Shown: positions 44,424 through 55,392 of the stretch, one piece after another
How the letters are laid out: each line of letters opens with the position of its first letter
Position numbering within the stretch: position 1 is the first letter of the stretch
Assembly (NCBI RefSeq): GCF_026914185.1
Contig: NC_070571.1
Coordinates: forward strand, 3,472,001-3,536,000
DNA from: Puccinia triticina
Taxonomy: Eukaryota > Basidiomycota > Pucciniomycetes > Pucciniales > Pucciniaceae
DNA: 64,000 nucleotides
Reading direction: 5' to 3'
Notes under the pieces: generated by a model
The model's database searches: none
Told to the model about the DNA's origin: nothing
What the model saw: only the letters and a program-made list of their open reading frames with translations
Translations under genes and position numbers: made by a program

Positions 44424-45540
44424 ATGTCAACGAACACGGTCGATGTATCACCTTGGAATAAATTTCTTCAGCAACCCAGCATCTACAAGCCCAAAGTGGA
44501 TCTTCTCTTGGCGGATGGGTCAAACTTCAATAAATGGAAGCGGGGCCTTACCCGGGTTATCCTACTCACCCTCGGACATCCCAATTTTTTCGACAAGGCA
44601 AAGAACTATGCAAAATTATTTACACAGGAGAACACATGCTTCCTCTATCTCATCCAGATTACGGTTCACAAAGAGCTTGCATCAATTGTGGATCAATATA
44701 CTACCGGTACAGGCATTCAAAGCGGTTCAAACCAACTTCCAAGGAACGGTTAGGTTTCGTCAAATTGAGCTGGTGGACAAATTACTTGAGCTCCAAGTCT
44801 CAGGTCCAATCACCGAACCTAGTCAAATTCCAGGACTATTCAATAAAACCTTTGACATTTTCTCAGACCTCCAAAAGGTTGGCGCCGGAATACCCTTGCT
44901 TGTCGAAGGCCTTATCTTACAATCCATTGTACCACCGCTGCCATTGATGTCCAGATCCCAAATGTTCCAAAATATCTCTCTTCAACTCGGCAAGAAGACG
45001 GAGGCCACGGCACGCAACATCCAAACCATTATCACATCTGCCTATGGCAAAACTCTGCAATTTGACTTGGTCAGTCAAGCAGGCCCGTCGGTGTTCCGGA
45101 CGTGGCCACAACAACAACAGGCAAGTGGACCCGCACACCACCAAGGCACTGGATCATTCAAACCTCAAAGACGAACCCTCTTCCAAGGGAACCAAGCGAC
45201 ACAACCCCCGGCACAACAAACTGCTCCAACTATCAACCAACCCCACAACCAGAACATTGGGAGGCCAGGAAATCCTACAATTGACAATATTGCGGCTGTA
45301 ATCAACAATATTCGCAAGGGAAAACAAGGGACATCGGATGCAAACCTTCTGGCTGCAAATCCATGTGCTTACTGTGGTGCGGTGGGGCATTGGAGATCTA
45401 CTTGTCCGACTCTCCGCAGGGATGCCAACCTGCCACCTCCCGACACCACCCCCTTTGGTCGCTCCGCTTCAGGTCTTGCCCGTCAGGCCGCACCTCCAAA
45501 CGACCCACCCACTCGACCTGAGGAGAATGTGGCAATTTGA
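44424..45540 (+). pseudogene. copia gag with CCHC zinc knuckle
   Basis: The best start is 44424 (MSTNTVDVSPWNKFLQQPSI), giving the copia gag N-terminus with DLLLADGSNFNKWKRGLTRV. Near 44700 a frameshift moves the frame by one to VRFRQIELVDKLLELQV, a typical gag core, through LGKKTEATARNIQTIITSAY, a Gln/Pro-rich stretch and the zinc knuckle CAYCGAVGHWRSTC (about 45365-45405). It ends at a TGA at 45538 in the same frame as the protease, so the original was probably one gag-pol polyprotein, or the stop was a read-through site. Gag packages the element RNA in cytoplasmic particles. Confidence 0.85.
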
Positions 45541-48508
45541 TCGGCAGTGGGTGCGGATGCAACAGGTGCGACTGATGCAGGAAATATTTTGGATTCTGGA
45601 GCAACCCACCACGTGAGCGGATCTTTCCACAGTTTTTCTTTTCTTACAGCTTTGCGACCACCACCAAGGCTGAATCTGGCTTCATCTTTCGGATTTATGT
45701 TGGCCACCCACAGTGGACACCTGCAGATAACCAGTGGGGCTGGTACCCTAGCGGTCCCACGGGTCCTGTACAGCCCGGACATGACAGGCACTCTTCTTAG
45801 CCTTGGTCAACTCATTGACTTGGGATTCAAGCCAATGTTCCTACTGAATAACGACATCCGGTTAAAGGCGCCATTCATGAAAATCACGGCGTCATACCGT
45901 AACCACTCGTGGCTTGTTTCCCCAAACGCTTTCCAACCTTCTTTCCCGACTGTCAAATCTGTTTCCTCATCATTGTTTCTTTCCAACCCCTCATACAACT
46001 GGCATTGTTGTCTCGGACACGTTTCGGACGCAATTGTCAAAGATTTTATTAAACAATTTGTTCCTTCTTTCAATCTCAAGACATGGACGCCTTTCATCTG
46101 TGAATCATGCAAACAATGCAAAAGCAAACGGCGCCGACACCATCTTCCTGACGTAATTCCAATGGCGAATAGGCTGGATTTGTTAGTCACCGACGTTTTG
46201 GGCCCTTTAGATCCCAACATCCACGGAAACTGTTTCCTACTTACTGTCAGGGATCATGCAACAACATATTCTTTTGTCTTTGCGATGAAGGCCCGGTCTG
46301 AAGTTCTGATGATCATCACCTCACTCGTTAAGCGGTTCATCTCCCATTTTGGCTTGGCACCGAAATACATCCAATGCAAAAATGCAAAGGAGTAAACAAC
46401 AAAATCATTCACCTCTTATCTCTTGTCGGTAGGCACATTGACTCTATTCACCTCACCATACACACCTGAACAAAATGGTGAAGCGGAGAGGCTCAATCGC
46501 ACACTTGGTGACATCGCACGGACAACGCTCACCCACTCACAACTACTGGCATCGTTATGGTCTTATGCATACAAATGCGCATGCTTCCTTGTGAACAGGA
46601 TTCCAAACACTCAATGCAAGACTAGTCCACTGGAGATGTGGTCAAACCAGGTCCCCATGGCTGACTTCTTCTACCCCTTTGGCACAAAAGCCTGTGTTCA
46701 TATCCCCAAGGAACGACAACACAAAATGGACACCAGGGGATGAACTGGCTACCTGGTTGGCTACCAGGACGATGAACGTGGATGGTTCTTTTTGAACCCA
46801 ATGACCCAAAAAGTCATTAACTCAGAGTGTGCTGAGTTCTCAGATTTCCAGGGGAAACAGCTAATAAAGTCACCAGAATGTTCCTCTGACATATCTTTGA
46901 TCCGTAGAACTCTTTCCCTCGGTCAAGAGAAGACAAAAGAGATTTGCAATGCCCAGGATGGTCAACTTGAAGATATACAGGCAATATCCGACGCGGACAT
47001 ACCGGTTAACCTGAAACAGGCCCTAAGGGGCCCGGCTTGCACCAAATGGTGTGAAGCGTGTCTCTCAGAATAGGATCAATTAATGCAGATCGACACATTC
47101 AAGATCAGGGACAAAGAGAAGAAGCACTCGATTGGAACTCGTTTTGTATTTGATATCAAGCAACACTCGGACGGGACCGTTGAGAAGCTCAAAGCTAGAT
47201 TTGTGGTCAGAGGTTTCAAACAACGGCTTGGAAGGGATGTCAAGTCCACTTTTGCACCAATGGCTTTGCTCACTACTCTTTGACTTCTGCTGACGTTGGC
47301 GATAAACAATGGCTGGAAAATCAGCTCTTTTGACGTCACGGGCGCTTTTGTTCACAGTCCCAGTGATGAAACAATATTCGTGGATCCCCCAGTTGAACTT
47401 TTTCCCAATCTAGCAGGCAAGGTTCTCTGACTCAAGAAAGCATTATATGGGATCCAACAGGCGAGCAGGTGCTGGTGGAAGCATTTCAAAGGATTACTTC
47501 AAGGATGGGGGTTTAACTGCGACGAGGTAGAGGAATGTCTTTACAGGTATCGGAAAGGGGATTCTATCATCATTATATGGATACATGTGGACAACGGCAT
47601 TGTCTTCAGCAATGATGACTCGGCGCTTCAACATCTTAGACACAATCTGGAGGATAAACTTTGGATGAAATGGGACTCGGAACCTGACAAGCTTGTCGGA
47701 ATCAAGATGGAATACAAATTGGATGCAATTTTCTTAAGCCAACTGTTTTTGATAGACCAGACGATCAAGAAATTCCAGGATCAAGTACAATCATCAATTA
47801 TTCTGACGTACACACCTCTTGTCAACGATAAAATGTTGACATCCACTGGAGATCCCGTAATGCCAACTCTATATCAGTCCCTAATTGGTTCCCTGAATCA
47901 CATTGCGTTGGGCTCGCGGCCAGACCTAAGCTTTGCGGTAAACTTCTTGGCGAGATTCAGCTCCAATCCCGATGAATCACACTGGCACGGTCTCAGGCAC
48001 TTGATCCAATACCTGGCAACAACAAGAAACAAACGTCTTAAGTTGGAGTGCTCAGATGGACAACTTGTAACGTGGTCTGACGCCAATTGGGGAGGCGAGT
48101 TCCAACGTTCCACATCTGGTTTTATCATCAATTTTCTGGGGAGTCCAATTGCCTGGATATCACGGCGCCAGAAAGTCGTTGCGACATCAACTTGCGCGGC
48201 GGAATTCATATCCATAGGATCAGCGGTGGATTTTCTACTTTTCTTAATTCCCATAGTACATTCTCTAAATATCAATCCGGATCTAGTACTCAAATGCGAC
48301 AACAGGGCCGCTGTTTTGGTATCAGACAACAACGCTTTGAAAGGAAGAATGAAGAGCTTGGAGCGGAATTTTCTTTGTCAATGATGCGGTTCAAGAACAC
48401 AAAATCAAACTTGACTGGGTTTCAACTGCCGACAACATTGCCAATTTCTTCACCAAACCTCTTCAAGCAAATCTCCACTCAATCTCAATGAACAAAATCT
48501 TTAAATAA
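45541..48508 (+). pseudogene. copia pol (protease, integrase, RT, RNase H), inactivated
   Basis: A single frame with stops at about 46393, 46741, 47071, 47281 and 47428, and a frameshift near 48375. Protease: ILDSGATHHVSG (about 45590). Integrase: WHCCLGHVSDAIVKDF, CESCKQCKSK, first Asp in LVTDVLGPLDPN; the second Asp is lost (QCKNAKE where CDN is expected); Glu region TPEQNGEAERLNRTLGD is kept. RT: KARFVVRGFKQRLGRDVKST, SFDVTGAFVHSP, and WIHVDNGIVFS where the second Asp of the VDD active site has become Asn. RNase H: TWSDANWGGEFQRSTSGF and TSTCAAEFISIGSA. After the frameshift, KLDWVSTADNIANFFTKPL ends the protein at about 48508. Two active-site losses and five stops make it dead. Confidence 0.9.
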
Positions 48509-48640
48509 AAAAAAAAAAAAAAAATTGTTTCTTATTTACTCCATCTTAAATACCCTCTCAGTTGTCATTTTTTTTCCTCCTCCTTATATTTCTTTTTCTA
48601 TATATTTGATTGAATTTAGGGTGTGGAGTTTGAGGGGGGG

Positions 48641-48742
48641 TGTAGTAGTGTGGGGTGTGCAAACTCCACATTTGGAGTATGTGGGAGTCAAGAGGAGGAC
48701 GGAGGGAGCAATGGATAGACAAGGGTTTTCTCAGATACAACA
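48641..48742 (+). repeat. Right LTR of the 102-bp-LTR copia element
   Basis: Same 102-bp sequence as 43774-43875 apart from about three bases near the 3' end. Preceded by the polypurine tract and followed by the AAACA duplication. Confidence 0.95.
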
Positions 48743-48747
48743 AAACA

Positions 48748-49225
48748 TGGGCCATGGTGAAGCGGTGGATGGTACAAACAAGCCGAAATCGTCGCAGGGC
48801 CGATCGATCAAGTGGAAAACAATTCCCCGGATCAAATAAGGTATGAAAGATTGACCAGCGTTGGAAAAAGCGGAGGTGTGTGCGTGCAGGGCAAAGCCAA
48901 TGGGACTGAGCCGGCAATGGGGTAAGTTGGCCTGGACTGGGGGCGCGTTTGATCGGTCAAGGCAGGGGCCGGCGGCGCGGTTGCTTTGGCCGGAGGGGCT
49001 GCGGGGCGATGGCCCCAAGCTGATGGGCGGGGCCCCCAGAACGCCGGGATTCGCGGCGCACGTACTTGCGCGCCCGCGGGTGCAACTTTGATTGCCTAGA
49101 CAAGCTTGGAGAGGCTGAGGAAGCCGCGGAGGGCATGGGTGAAAGGGGTCGAATCAGTGGTTGGGCGCAGAAAGTTATTTAAGATCTTGAAAATAACCTT
49201 GATGAACGCCGCCACCGGTAGATAC
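48748..49225. other. GC-rich unassigned sequence
   Basis: Markedly GC-rich around 48930-49090 (GGCCGGCGGCGCGG-like). The composition resembles coding or CpG-rich host DNA, but no frame or motif was recognised. The original target of the copia insertion lay here. Confidence 0.35.
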
Positions 49226-49615
49226 CCATCAAAACTCTATTGGGAACAGCCACAAGGAGTGCAACCAGGTCATCAGCAACAGCTTCTCTGCCGTATCTTG
49301 CGCCAGCGGCCTTGCTAACCGAGCCCCATATTCAGCAGGAATATTTCTGTGAATGGAAGTTTGCTCAGCTCTCTCATTGACTGCTGTAAGATGGTGCCCG
49401 CATTCAGTTGGATTTTGTGAGCTTGAAGGACAACAAGCAAGGCGTACCAAGCTTGGGTGTTAAAAGCGTCAAGGCACACAGAAAACAAGGGCAACTCACG
49501 TCTTGCTTGGTATGCTATCTGTACCAGCGGTTTCAAGCAGGCGGCGCACAATTCAGCAGCGCCCCGCGCGCTCTTTACATCGCCCTTGGTTGGTATGTAT
49601 TGTAAGGCCATAGCT
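49225..49615 (-). CDS. Unidentified host-like exons
   Basis: Minus-strand frame from 49611 (MALQYIPTKGDVKSARGAAE then LCAACLKPLVQIAYQA) continues to about 49315. A likely intron (GTGAGTTGCC to TCCTTCAAG, about 49425-49505) would join QAR to KIQLNAGTILQQSMRELSKL. Codon-like composition and splice signals suggest a real or recently real gene. No family recognised, and the 5' and 3' ends are unclear. The neighbouring 49668-49895 minus frame may be part of the same locus. Confidence 0.35.
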
Positions 49616-49899
49616 TCGAATCCGCGATGTTGCAGCGCGCTGCTTTCAAAGAGGTGATAAGAAGACTTTACAATAAGTGGGGATCATATACCGGCAAAGT
49701 GGCCATTACTGCGTCTAAGGGGGCTGCTGCGTGTAACATATCTGGAACTACACTGCACTCATTGGGAGGTATAAGGCTATGGACAGACTCTGTTCGGGTC
49801 TCAGTTACAATACACAATGCCCAAGGAGCAACACTCTCACACATCCATAGACTTTGTTCTTTACATCCTCTCCTTGTTTTTTGCTCAGAAAACAAAAAA

Positions 49900-50756
49900 A
49901 AAAATGATGTTTAATCAGCCTTTTCTGATGTAGGTTTTAATTTCTTTTTTTAATTTTGCAGCCTGAAACTGAACATGTTTATCCTTGATTGATAGATTTG
50001 ATTAATTGAAAGAAGTTAGCAAAGTTCAAACAGGATCCAACCATTGTTATGTGATGGCTGTTAATTTGATATTTTCTCCAACTTTCTTGGGACTGGTAAT
50101 CTTTTGAAACCGTTTTCCATTTTTAAATTAACTTCACTGATTTTTTCTCTTCTTGTCACATTGACAGTGGTACAGCAAACCATGAGGTTTCTATTTTGTT
50201 GGATTTTTTCTATTTGGGCATTATGTCAAAATATCTACTTACTCCAACTGGTTGCAACTTGCAACAGAAACAAGAAGAAAGAAATAAAAAGAAGAAATGG
50301 CCCAAGATGCACAAAATGCACAAAATGTATACAGACTTAGTTGGCACACTGCAAAAAACTCTTTGCGCACTGCACAGTACACAAAGGGTTGTTTGCAGCA
50401 TGCAAAGCAAGTCCAAATATATATATATATATGAAATTATTGCTGGCAATTAGCACATCATGCTATCAGTATGGAGGAAAAGAATAAGACAAATCAATCC
50501 ACATACCAGGTAACTATTATCCAAATGAATCAACTATGTACATATAATTTTTTTCAACTTGGGTACTGCTGGTGATTTGTGAACTTCTCTGCCCTTCCTC
50601 TATCTTCTTGTCTGATTTTTGTGTTGTGTTGTCAAAAATTTGATCTGCCTTGATGAAAACTTTTTTTCCTTTCTCTGTTACATAAATGGAAGTTTTTCAC
50701 TTTTTTTTTCCCTTGGTATATATAGTTCCTCTCTGAATTGTTCATGTTCTATCTTA
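49900..50756. other. Unassigned AT-rich sequence
   Basis: No gene recognised. Contains simple TATATA tracts (about 50418-50432) and CAAAATGCACAAAATG repeats (about 50310-50330). The Harbinger-like unit begins at its right edge. Confidence 0.4.
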
Positions 50757-51381
50757 GGCCCCGTTTGGCTGCCACGTTATACGTCATAAATGGTCGAATT
50801 TATGACGCGCGACCCCCGGGGGTTTCAAAGTTTTGGTGGCAACGGGGGGCAAACTTGGGTTGCGGCGTCATAAATTCAACAATTTATGATGTACTAGAGT
50901 CCAAGGCGGCTACGCTGCTGCACTTTCAGGGTTCCAACCTCCACCTCCATTCCCTTACCCCCCGTATCCCACACCCCAATACTTGCCCAAAACCCTGACC
51001 ATTGGCAATCCCTGCCCTTGTTGACATTACAGCTCCCACTGCCACTGTTCCACCAGGAATACAACTTACAAACCCAAAGCTATGAACCCCACATCTTTGG
51101 GTTGCATTCTTTTGTAGATCTTCAATTCAAACTGTGCCCAATCACATTTGGACCTCAGTTTGCAGCATAAAATTTAGACATTATTAGCTTAACTTCTCAT
51201 CATCTCAATTAGTAAGTGGACAATGAAAGTCACAGTTTCATGGTCCATTATGAGCCCTGATGTGTTCTCAATCAAGACCTTACCCTTAACTAATTGGTGT
51301 ATTAGTTTCTGGACAACACAAATTTTCCTTGTGGGGCTTGAATAATAGGGAACGACATTTTTTGATTCAATCTTGTGATTG

Positions 51382-51680
51382 TCATAGTGCTGGGTGTCCT
51401 TGTCCTTCAACCGGCAACCACAAACAGATATTGCTGGACATTGCCCAGCTGGAGGAGGGGGATGCTAGGTGTTGGCGTGTGATAAGGGCAAGGATGATGA
51501 GCAGCTTCAAGGCCAGTGTGTGGCTGCGGATGGATTCCTTAGCCTTCTGAGCGATGGAGCCTTTGAAAGACACACAAGGGCGCAGCGGCCGTCCAGTTGG
51601 TTGTTCCTGCCGCCGAGGGGAGGGCGAAGGCAGCCATGGCAAATACTGTTGAGGATCAAAAAGACGATGGCCCAATAATT
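51382..51680 (-). other. Unidentified membrane-protein-like fragment
   Basis: Minus-strand open frame with SHTLALKLLIILALITRQHL, a plausible single membrane span, downstream of a Pro/Arg-rich stretch. No family recognised and no clear start. It lies inside the Harbinger-like unit, on the same strand as the Sec20 exons. Could be a captured exon or chance. Confidence 0.25.
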
Positions 51681-52190
51681 ACCATTTTTCTTGTCATCCC
51701 TGAACCTCAGTAGTTTCCATGTATTCTGAGGCGCGTCCCAGACAACGTCAACAACTCGATGACCAAGCTGCTCACGTCTTTGTTTTTGTCTATTTGGTTG
51801 TTAAAACATTGGTGGTGTCAGTAATCACAAAAAGCTGTGTTATTTGCGCCCAACTTTTGGCAGGAATCACACTCAACTCCATCCATTCTTCATCGGACAT
51901 CTCGAGTGTTTCAAAAAACTGTTTCCCTTCTCTCCGCAATTCATCATCAGAACAAATAGTGTATTTGCATAAAAGTCTGCCTCCTCTGGGCCGTCTGTTA
52001 AAAGGGAAAACACTGAGTTCTAAACGGAAGTCAATTGAGTTTTCAAATGGTGGCTTCCATTTTAATCTACAGAAGGGATGTGATGATTGTCAGTAGTATG
52101 TCCTTCTGATGTATATTTGATATGCAAAACAGGCTAATACGTCTTAGGATCCGTCCCTATTTGGGAAGGGGCCGTTGCGCTGGTAAAAAA

Positions 52191-52440
52191 TCAGAGGAAG
52201 ATCCGCACACAAACAATAACAAGCGCGACACTGCTGGCAACAATGTTCCGGGCCTCGAGCTGCCCCCCAGGGAGCATCCTGGCAAGCTTCCGTTTCTCAA
52301 CCTCCGTGTTGTTCATTGCCCAAATCCACAGGCCAATGACCGCCAGGGAGAGCAAACAAGAGGGATGACAGCTGCTTGTCAGGCCCAGGAAATACAATAC
52401 AAAGATTTGGGGTAGCAATCTGAACAGGGTATTTGTATGA
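52191..52440 (-). other. Unidentified C-terminal membrane fragment
   Basis: Minus-strand frame ending at 52191. It reads a hydrophobic stretch (LLSLAVIGLWIWAM), then NNTEVEKRKLARMLPGGQLE and a second hydrophobic stretch (NIVASSVALVIVCVRIFL) at the C-terminus, a two-span topology. No family recognised. It lies about 80 bases downstream of the Sec20 stop and could be the last exon of another captured gene. Confidence 0.3.
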
Positions 52441-52519
52441 GACTATGAGTACAAAAGAATACAAAATCTTGGTAAGTGTCATGGTCAGCTGGACAAGTCC
52501 TGAAGGGAAGTATGCAACT

Positions 52520-53189
52520 TTAAAGCTCTTCATGAAGCAGTTCAATTTCTGGCATTTGGGGGACAGATGGATTGGCGGGGGTGGGTGTCAGCGGAAGTTT
52601 GGCAACGGCTGGGGGTAAATTGGGGGATGCAAGGCTTGGGATGAAAGCGACTGTGTAGGTGGTCACAGCGGCAGCGGCGGCCTCTGCTGAAGCGCCCAGC
52701 AGGACATCCTGCGCGCCAGTTGAGGCGATGGCAACGGCGGCCTGCTTGTTATTTGTGATGATCTGAGCCGTCGTTGGAGAGAGGAGGGTGGGAAGCAGCG
52801 AGACACTGCGGTCCAGGATCCGCTTTTTGAGGATGTACAGACACGCCAGCACGAAGAAGGTTGAGGCCCTCGTGAGTAGGATCCGGTCGAGCTGATCGGC
52901 CCTTTGCAGCCTGCTGATCAGCGCCTGTGAGGGCTTTGTCAGCTTGCCAAAGCTCAAGTATTGGTCCGGGGTCAGCTGAAGCGTGGCCATTTGTTGTTCT
53001 CAATATGTACAAGGAATGGGATGAGCAGTCTAAGTAGCCCTGTGCAGAGAGAATGTGTGTGGGAGGTGACTGACCTATTAAATGGGGGGACATCACCGAG
53101 CGATTGAGTTCCTGTTGCATGATCTCAAGCGTGTTCTGGAGCAACTGGGTGACATGAGGCCATAGACGGCCAAGGTGGCTGCTGGGGTT
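52520..53189 (-). CDS. SEC20: Sec20-family SNARE, C-terminal exons
   Basis: Sec20 (BNIP1 in animals) is a Golgi-to-ER retrograde SNARE of the ER membrane, working with Ufe1, Use1, Sec22 and the Dsl1 tether. Two exons are clear. Exon 53075-53189 (acceptor TTTGATAG) contains VTQLLQNTLEIMQQELNRSV, the Sec20 helix (T..L....M..EL.RS). The intron 52999-53074 (GTCAGT to TTGAG) splices in phase to give EQQMATLQLTPDQY. Exon 52520-52998 continues with SQALISRLQRADQLDRILL, then a membrane span and stop-transfer (TFFVLACLYILKKRILDRS), an Ala/Pro-rich luminal tail and the C-terminal HEEL. Yeast Sec20 likewise ends in an ER-retrieval HDEL. The N-terminal cytoplasmic half was not found, so the copy appears partial, though 5' exons may have escaped me. 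The retained part has no stop. Confidence 0.8.
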
Positions 53190-53433
53190 CTATCAAACCA
53201 ACACAGCCTTTTCTGTCTGCGGTTGTCTTCATCATCTGCATTGATGACAAGGCAGGCAGCAGTAAAGGTCAAAGAGTTTTGTTTGCTATGAGTTACCAGT
53301 AAGAGTCTGTGCGAGACGGAGAGGATGGTCCTCAAAGGCCGGGCGTAATGGGCAAGGAGAAGACATTGATGAAGAGGATTTTGGCAAGACTCCCTGCCGG
53401 CGTCTCATTGCAGAATGCCTGGGCACTGGCTGG

Positions 53434-53750
53434 TTAGGCTTCAGGGGTAGTTACAGTGGCTGTACGATTGGAATTAGCGCTGTACATCACCTGGCAACGG
53501 TCACAGTGGCTTTCTGGGCCATCCTGGGCCAAGGTGATGATGAAGCGGTCTGCAATCACAACATATTGAGCATATAAGGGGGCATCTCCTGCACCAAGTT
53601 TTATGCCCCAGGTGATCCTCCCTGTTTGTGCATTTGCAGAGCACTGGGGGTGATCCTCCCCCTCCCCGATTGCACTTGCAATTGGCTGAGGGGTTTCCAG
53701 CCCCGACTTTTGCCCCACGCACTTGCGCCAGGCTGAGCGGGTTAACACCG
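53434..53750 (-). pseudogene. Possible SET/MYND (SMYD-type) N-terminal fragment
   Basis: Minus-strand frame of 104 codons from 53748. After a Ser/Thr-rich start it reads GAGDAPLYAQYVVIADRFII then TLAQDGPESHCDRCQ, followed by a GTGATG splice-donor-like sequence. SMYD lysine methyltransferases begin with a GRGL.A...i..G..ll...P strand and then a MYND finger opening CxxC, so the order fits, but the GRG motif is degenerate and neither the rest of the MYND finger nor the SET core is present. Same strand as, and just upstream of, the Sec20 exons; it could instead be an odd 5' part of that transcript. Confidence 0.3.
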
Positions 53751-53972
53751 GTCTCTTTTCACCTGTGGCATGTCACAGGCTGGGAGTTTGTTAAATCCTT
53801 TGCTTTTTTTGTACATATATTAGTTGATTACAATATGCATTGTTTGTTTGTTTATTAGTTTAGCTTGTATTTTTTTTTGATTGCTTGTATATAGGGGAAA
53901 CCCTTGAATTTTTTTTTGGCAAAACTGTGGTTTTAATAAACTCAGATAACGCGGCAGCCAAACGGGGCCTTA

Positions 53973-54200
53973 CTCATTTTGCATTCTTATCTTTGTTCAA
54001 CTGCATTCAAGTGTACTATTTCCATAAATATACAGATAACAATAACTCAGAAACATTAAGAGAAATTCTTTAGGTGATGGACCAAATTATTGACAAAACC
54101 TTTGTTCAGGTGTGCCTGCTGTGTACACTCATGTCTGCCACAAGCAAATAGAAATTTCAAGTTAATTTTCCCTGCTGGAAAAGGCGGTTTGATATAACAA
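53973..54200. other. Unassigned sequence
   Basis: No gene or repeat recognised between the Harbinger-like unit and the duplicated MITEs. Confidence 0.4.
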
Positions 54201-54204
54201 GGAT

Positions 54205-54662
54205 CAATGTGAGCCTGCGCGCAAACCAAACACCATGCAAGCAACAGTATACATTGGGCATGTTGGCTCACTCCAAATTTAATTGCAGATACTTACCTAC
54301 ATGTCCAATTTTTTGTTTTTAGCTGTTATATTATGGATAATTGCTAGAAAAAAAACATTGGACATGTAGGTATGCATCTTCAATGACATTTGGAGTGAGC
54401 AGGGCTGTTTTGAGCTTTTGACGCTATTGGAAACGTGAGCCTGCGCTCAAACCAAACACCATGCAAGCAACAGTATACATTGGGCATATTGGCTCACTCC
54501 AAATTTCATTGCAGATACTTACCTACATGTCCAATTTTTTGTTTTTAGCTGTTATATTATGGATAATTGCTAAAAACAAAACATTGGACATGTAGGTATG
54601 CATCTTCAATGACATTTGGAGTGAGCAGGGCTGCCTTGAGCTTTTGACGCTATTGGGGTGAG
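54205..54662. repeat. Tandem duplication (about 226 bp) carrying two hairpin MITEs
   Basis: 54207-54432 and 54433-54660 are near-identical: GTGAGCCTGCGC, CAAACACCATGCAAGCAACA, GGCTCACTCCAAATTT. Each holds a 135-bp foldback (54266-54400 and 54492-54626) whose arms run GCTCACTCCAAAT ... CCTACATGTCCAATTTTTTG and back. A third partial start (GGGGTGAGCAGGGCTGCC) follows at about 54655. No coding capacity; superfamily not assigned. Confidence 0.75.
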
Positions 54663-54923
54663 CAGGGCTGCCCTGAGCTCTCAGCGCCCTTGGGATTAGG
54701 CTGGTGGCACACATCTTGAAATGAGGCAAATTTACAGGGAGAAGTGAGCTGGGACTAGGCCATCAAGAGTCCATTGATTATAATTTTGCCACTTTTACAA
54801 AATAGTCAGATTCATCAGGATTCTTCAGTCTTTACTGTTTCTGATACTTGAAAAATTTGTGAATTTTTCCTTATAAATTTCAATAAGAATGCCTTTAAAG
54901 TTGTCTCAGTGAACCATTTTATT

Positions 54924-55126
54924 AGGGGGGGTTCACAATAGGATAAAAATAAAACTTTAGACTGGATTTTAACCCCTTTATGAACATTTTTTTTTAAAGA
55001 TTAAGAGGTTTTTCTGGTTGCCAGGGGACACCCAATTCTGTACATCTTGCCAATTTCTCAAATTTTGTTGTAAAGGCCTTAAAATTGGCCCTAAAGTTTT
55101 ATTTTTATCCTATTGTGAACATCCCT
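54924..55126. mobile_element. Hairpin MITE (203 bp)
   Basis: The left arm AGGGGGGGTTCACAATAGG then ATAAAAATAAAACTTTAG (54924-54960) returns inverted as CTAAAGTTTTATTTTTATCC, TATTGTGAACATCCCT (55091-55126). The centre also shows weaker dyads (TTAACCCCTTT, GGCCTTAAAA). No clean target duplication. Non-coding. It lies just upstream of the KDZ gene and could affect its promoter if that gene is expressed. Confidence 0.65.
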
Positions 55127-55392
55127 TTCAAAAGGCTGACGGAGGAAAAAGAAATGATGTGTGGCTGGAAATCCTGGGCAAAAAAAAGGGTAAGCACAAA
55201 ATCTGCATGGATTTTTTGGGCAGAACCCTGAGCCTACGCACAAAACCAGTATGAATGCCCTTTGCCCAAATCTTGGGTTTTTGGTTACTGCATCTCTCGG
55301 GGGGTTTCCAGGGCCCCTACCTTGCCACCTTGCGGCAGACCTTGGCTTTGGTGCCGCACACACATTGATTTTCTAAACCAAACAATCCCAAA

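Larger units (their letters stand above)
43774..48742 (+). mobile_element. Full-length Ty1/copia retrotransposon with 102-bp LTRs
   Basis: Identical-length LTRs (43774-43875 and 48641-48742) start TGTAGTAGTGTGGGGTG and end TACAACA; they differ only at about three bases near the end. The 5-bp duplication AAACA flanks the element (43769-43773 and 48743-48747). A polypurine tract (GGAGTTTGAGGGGGGG) abuts the right LTR. The order gag, protease, integrase, RT, RNase H is that of copia. LTRs this short are unusual. Total 4969 bp. Confidence 0.95.
50757..53969. mobile_element. PIF/Harbinger-like TIR unit carrying host-gene pieces (3.2 kb)
   Basis: Left end GGCCCCGTTTGGCTGCC followed by ACGTTAT at 50757. 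The inverted right end, ATAACGC then GGCAGCCAAACGGGGCC, ends at 53969; 24 of about 25 terminal bases match. The 3-bp duplication TTA flanks it (50754-50756 and 53970-53972), as for PIF/Harbinger, which targets TTA/TAA. No Harbinger transposase or Myb-like gene was recognised inside. Instead the minus strand carries the C-terminal exons of Sec20, a possible SET/MYND fragment and membrane-protein-like fragments. This is the architecture of a Pack-type element that has captured host genes. The left sub-terminal region has a further dyad, CGTCATAAAT / ATTTATGACG, at about 50782-50806. Confidence 0.7.
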
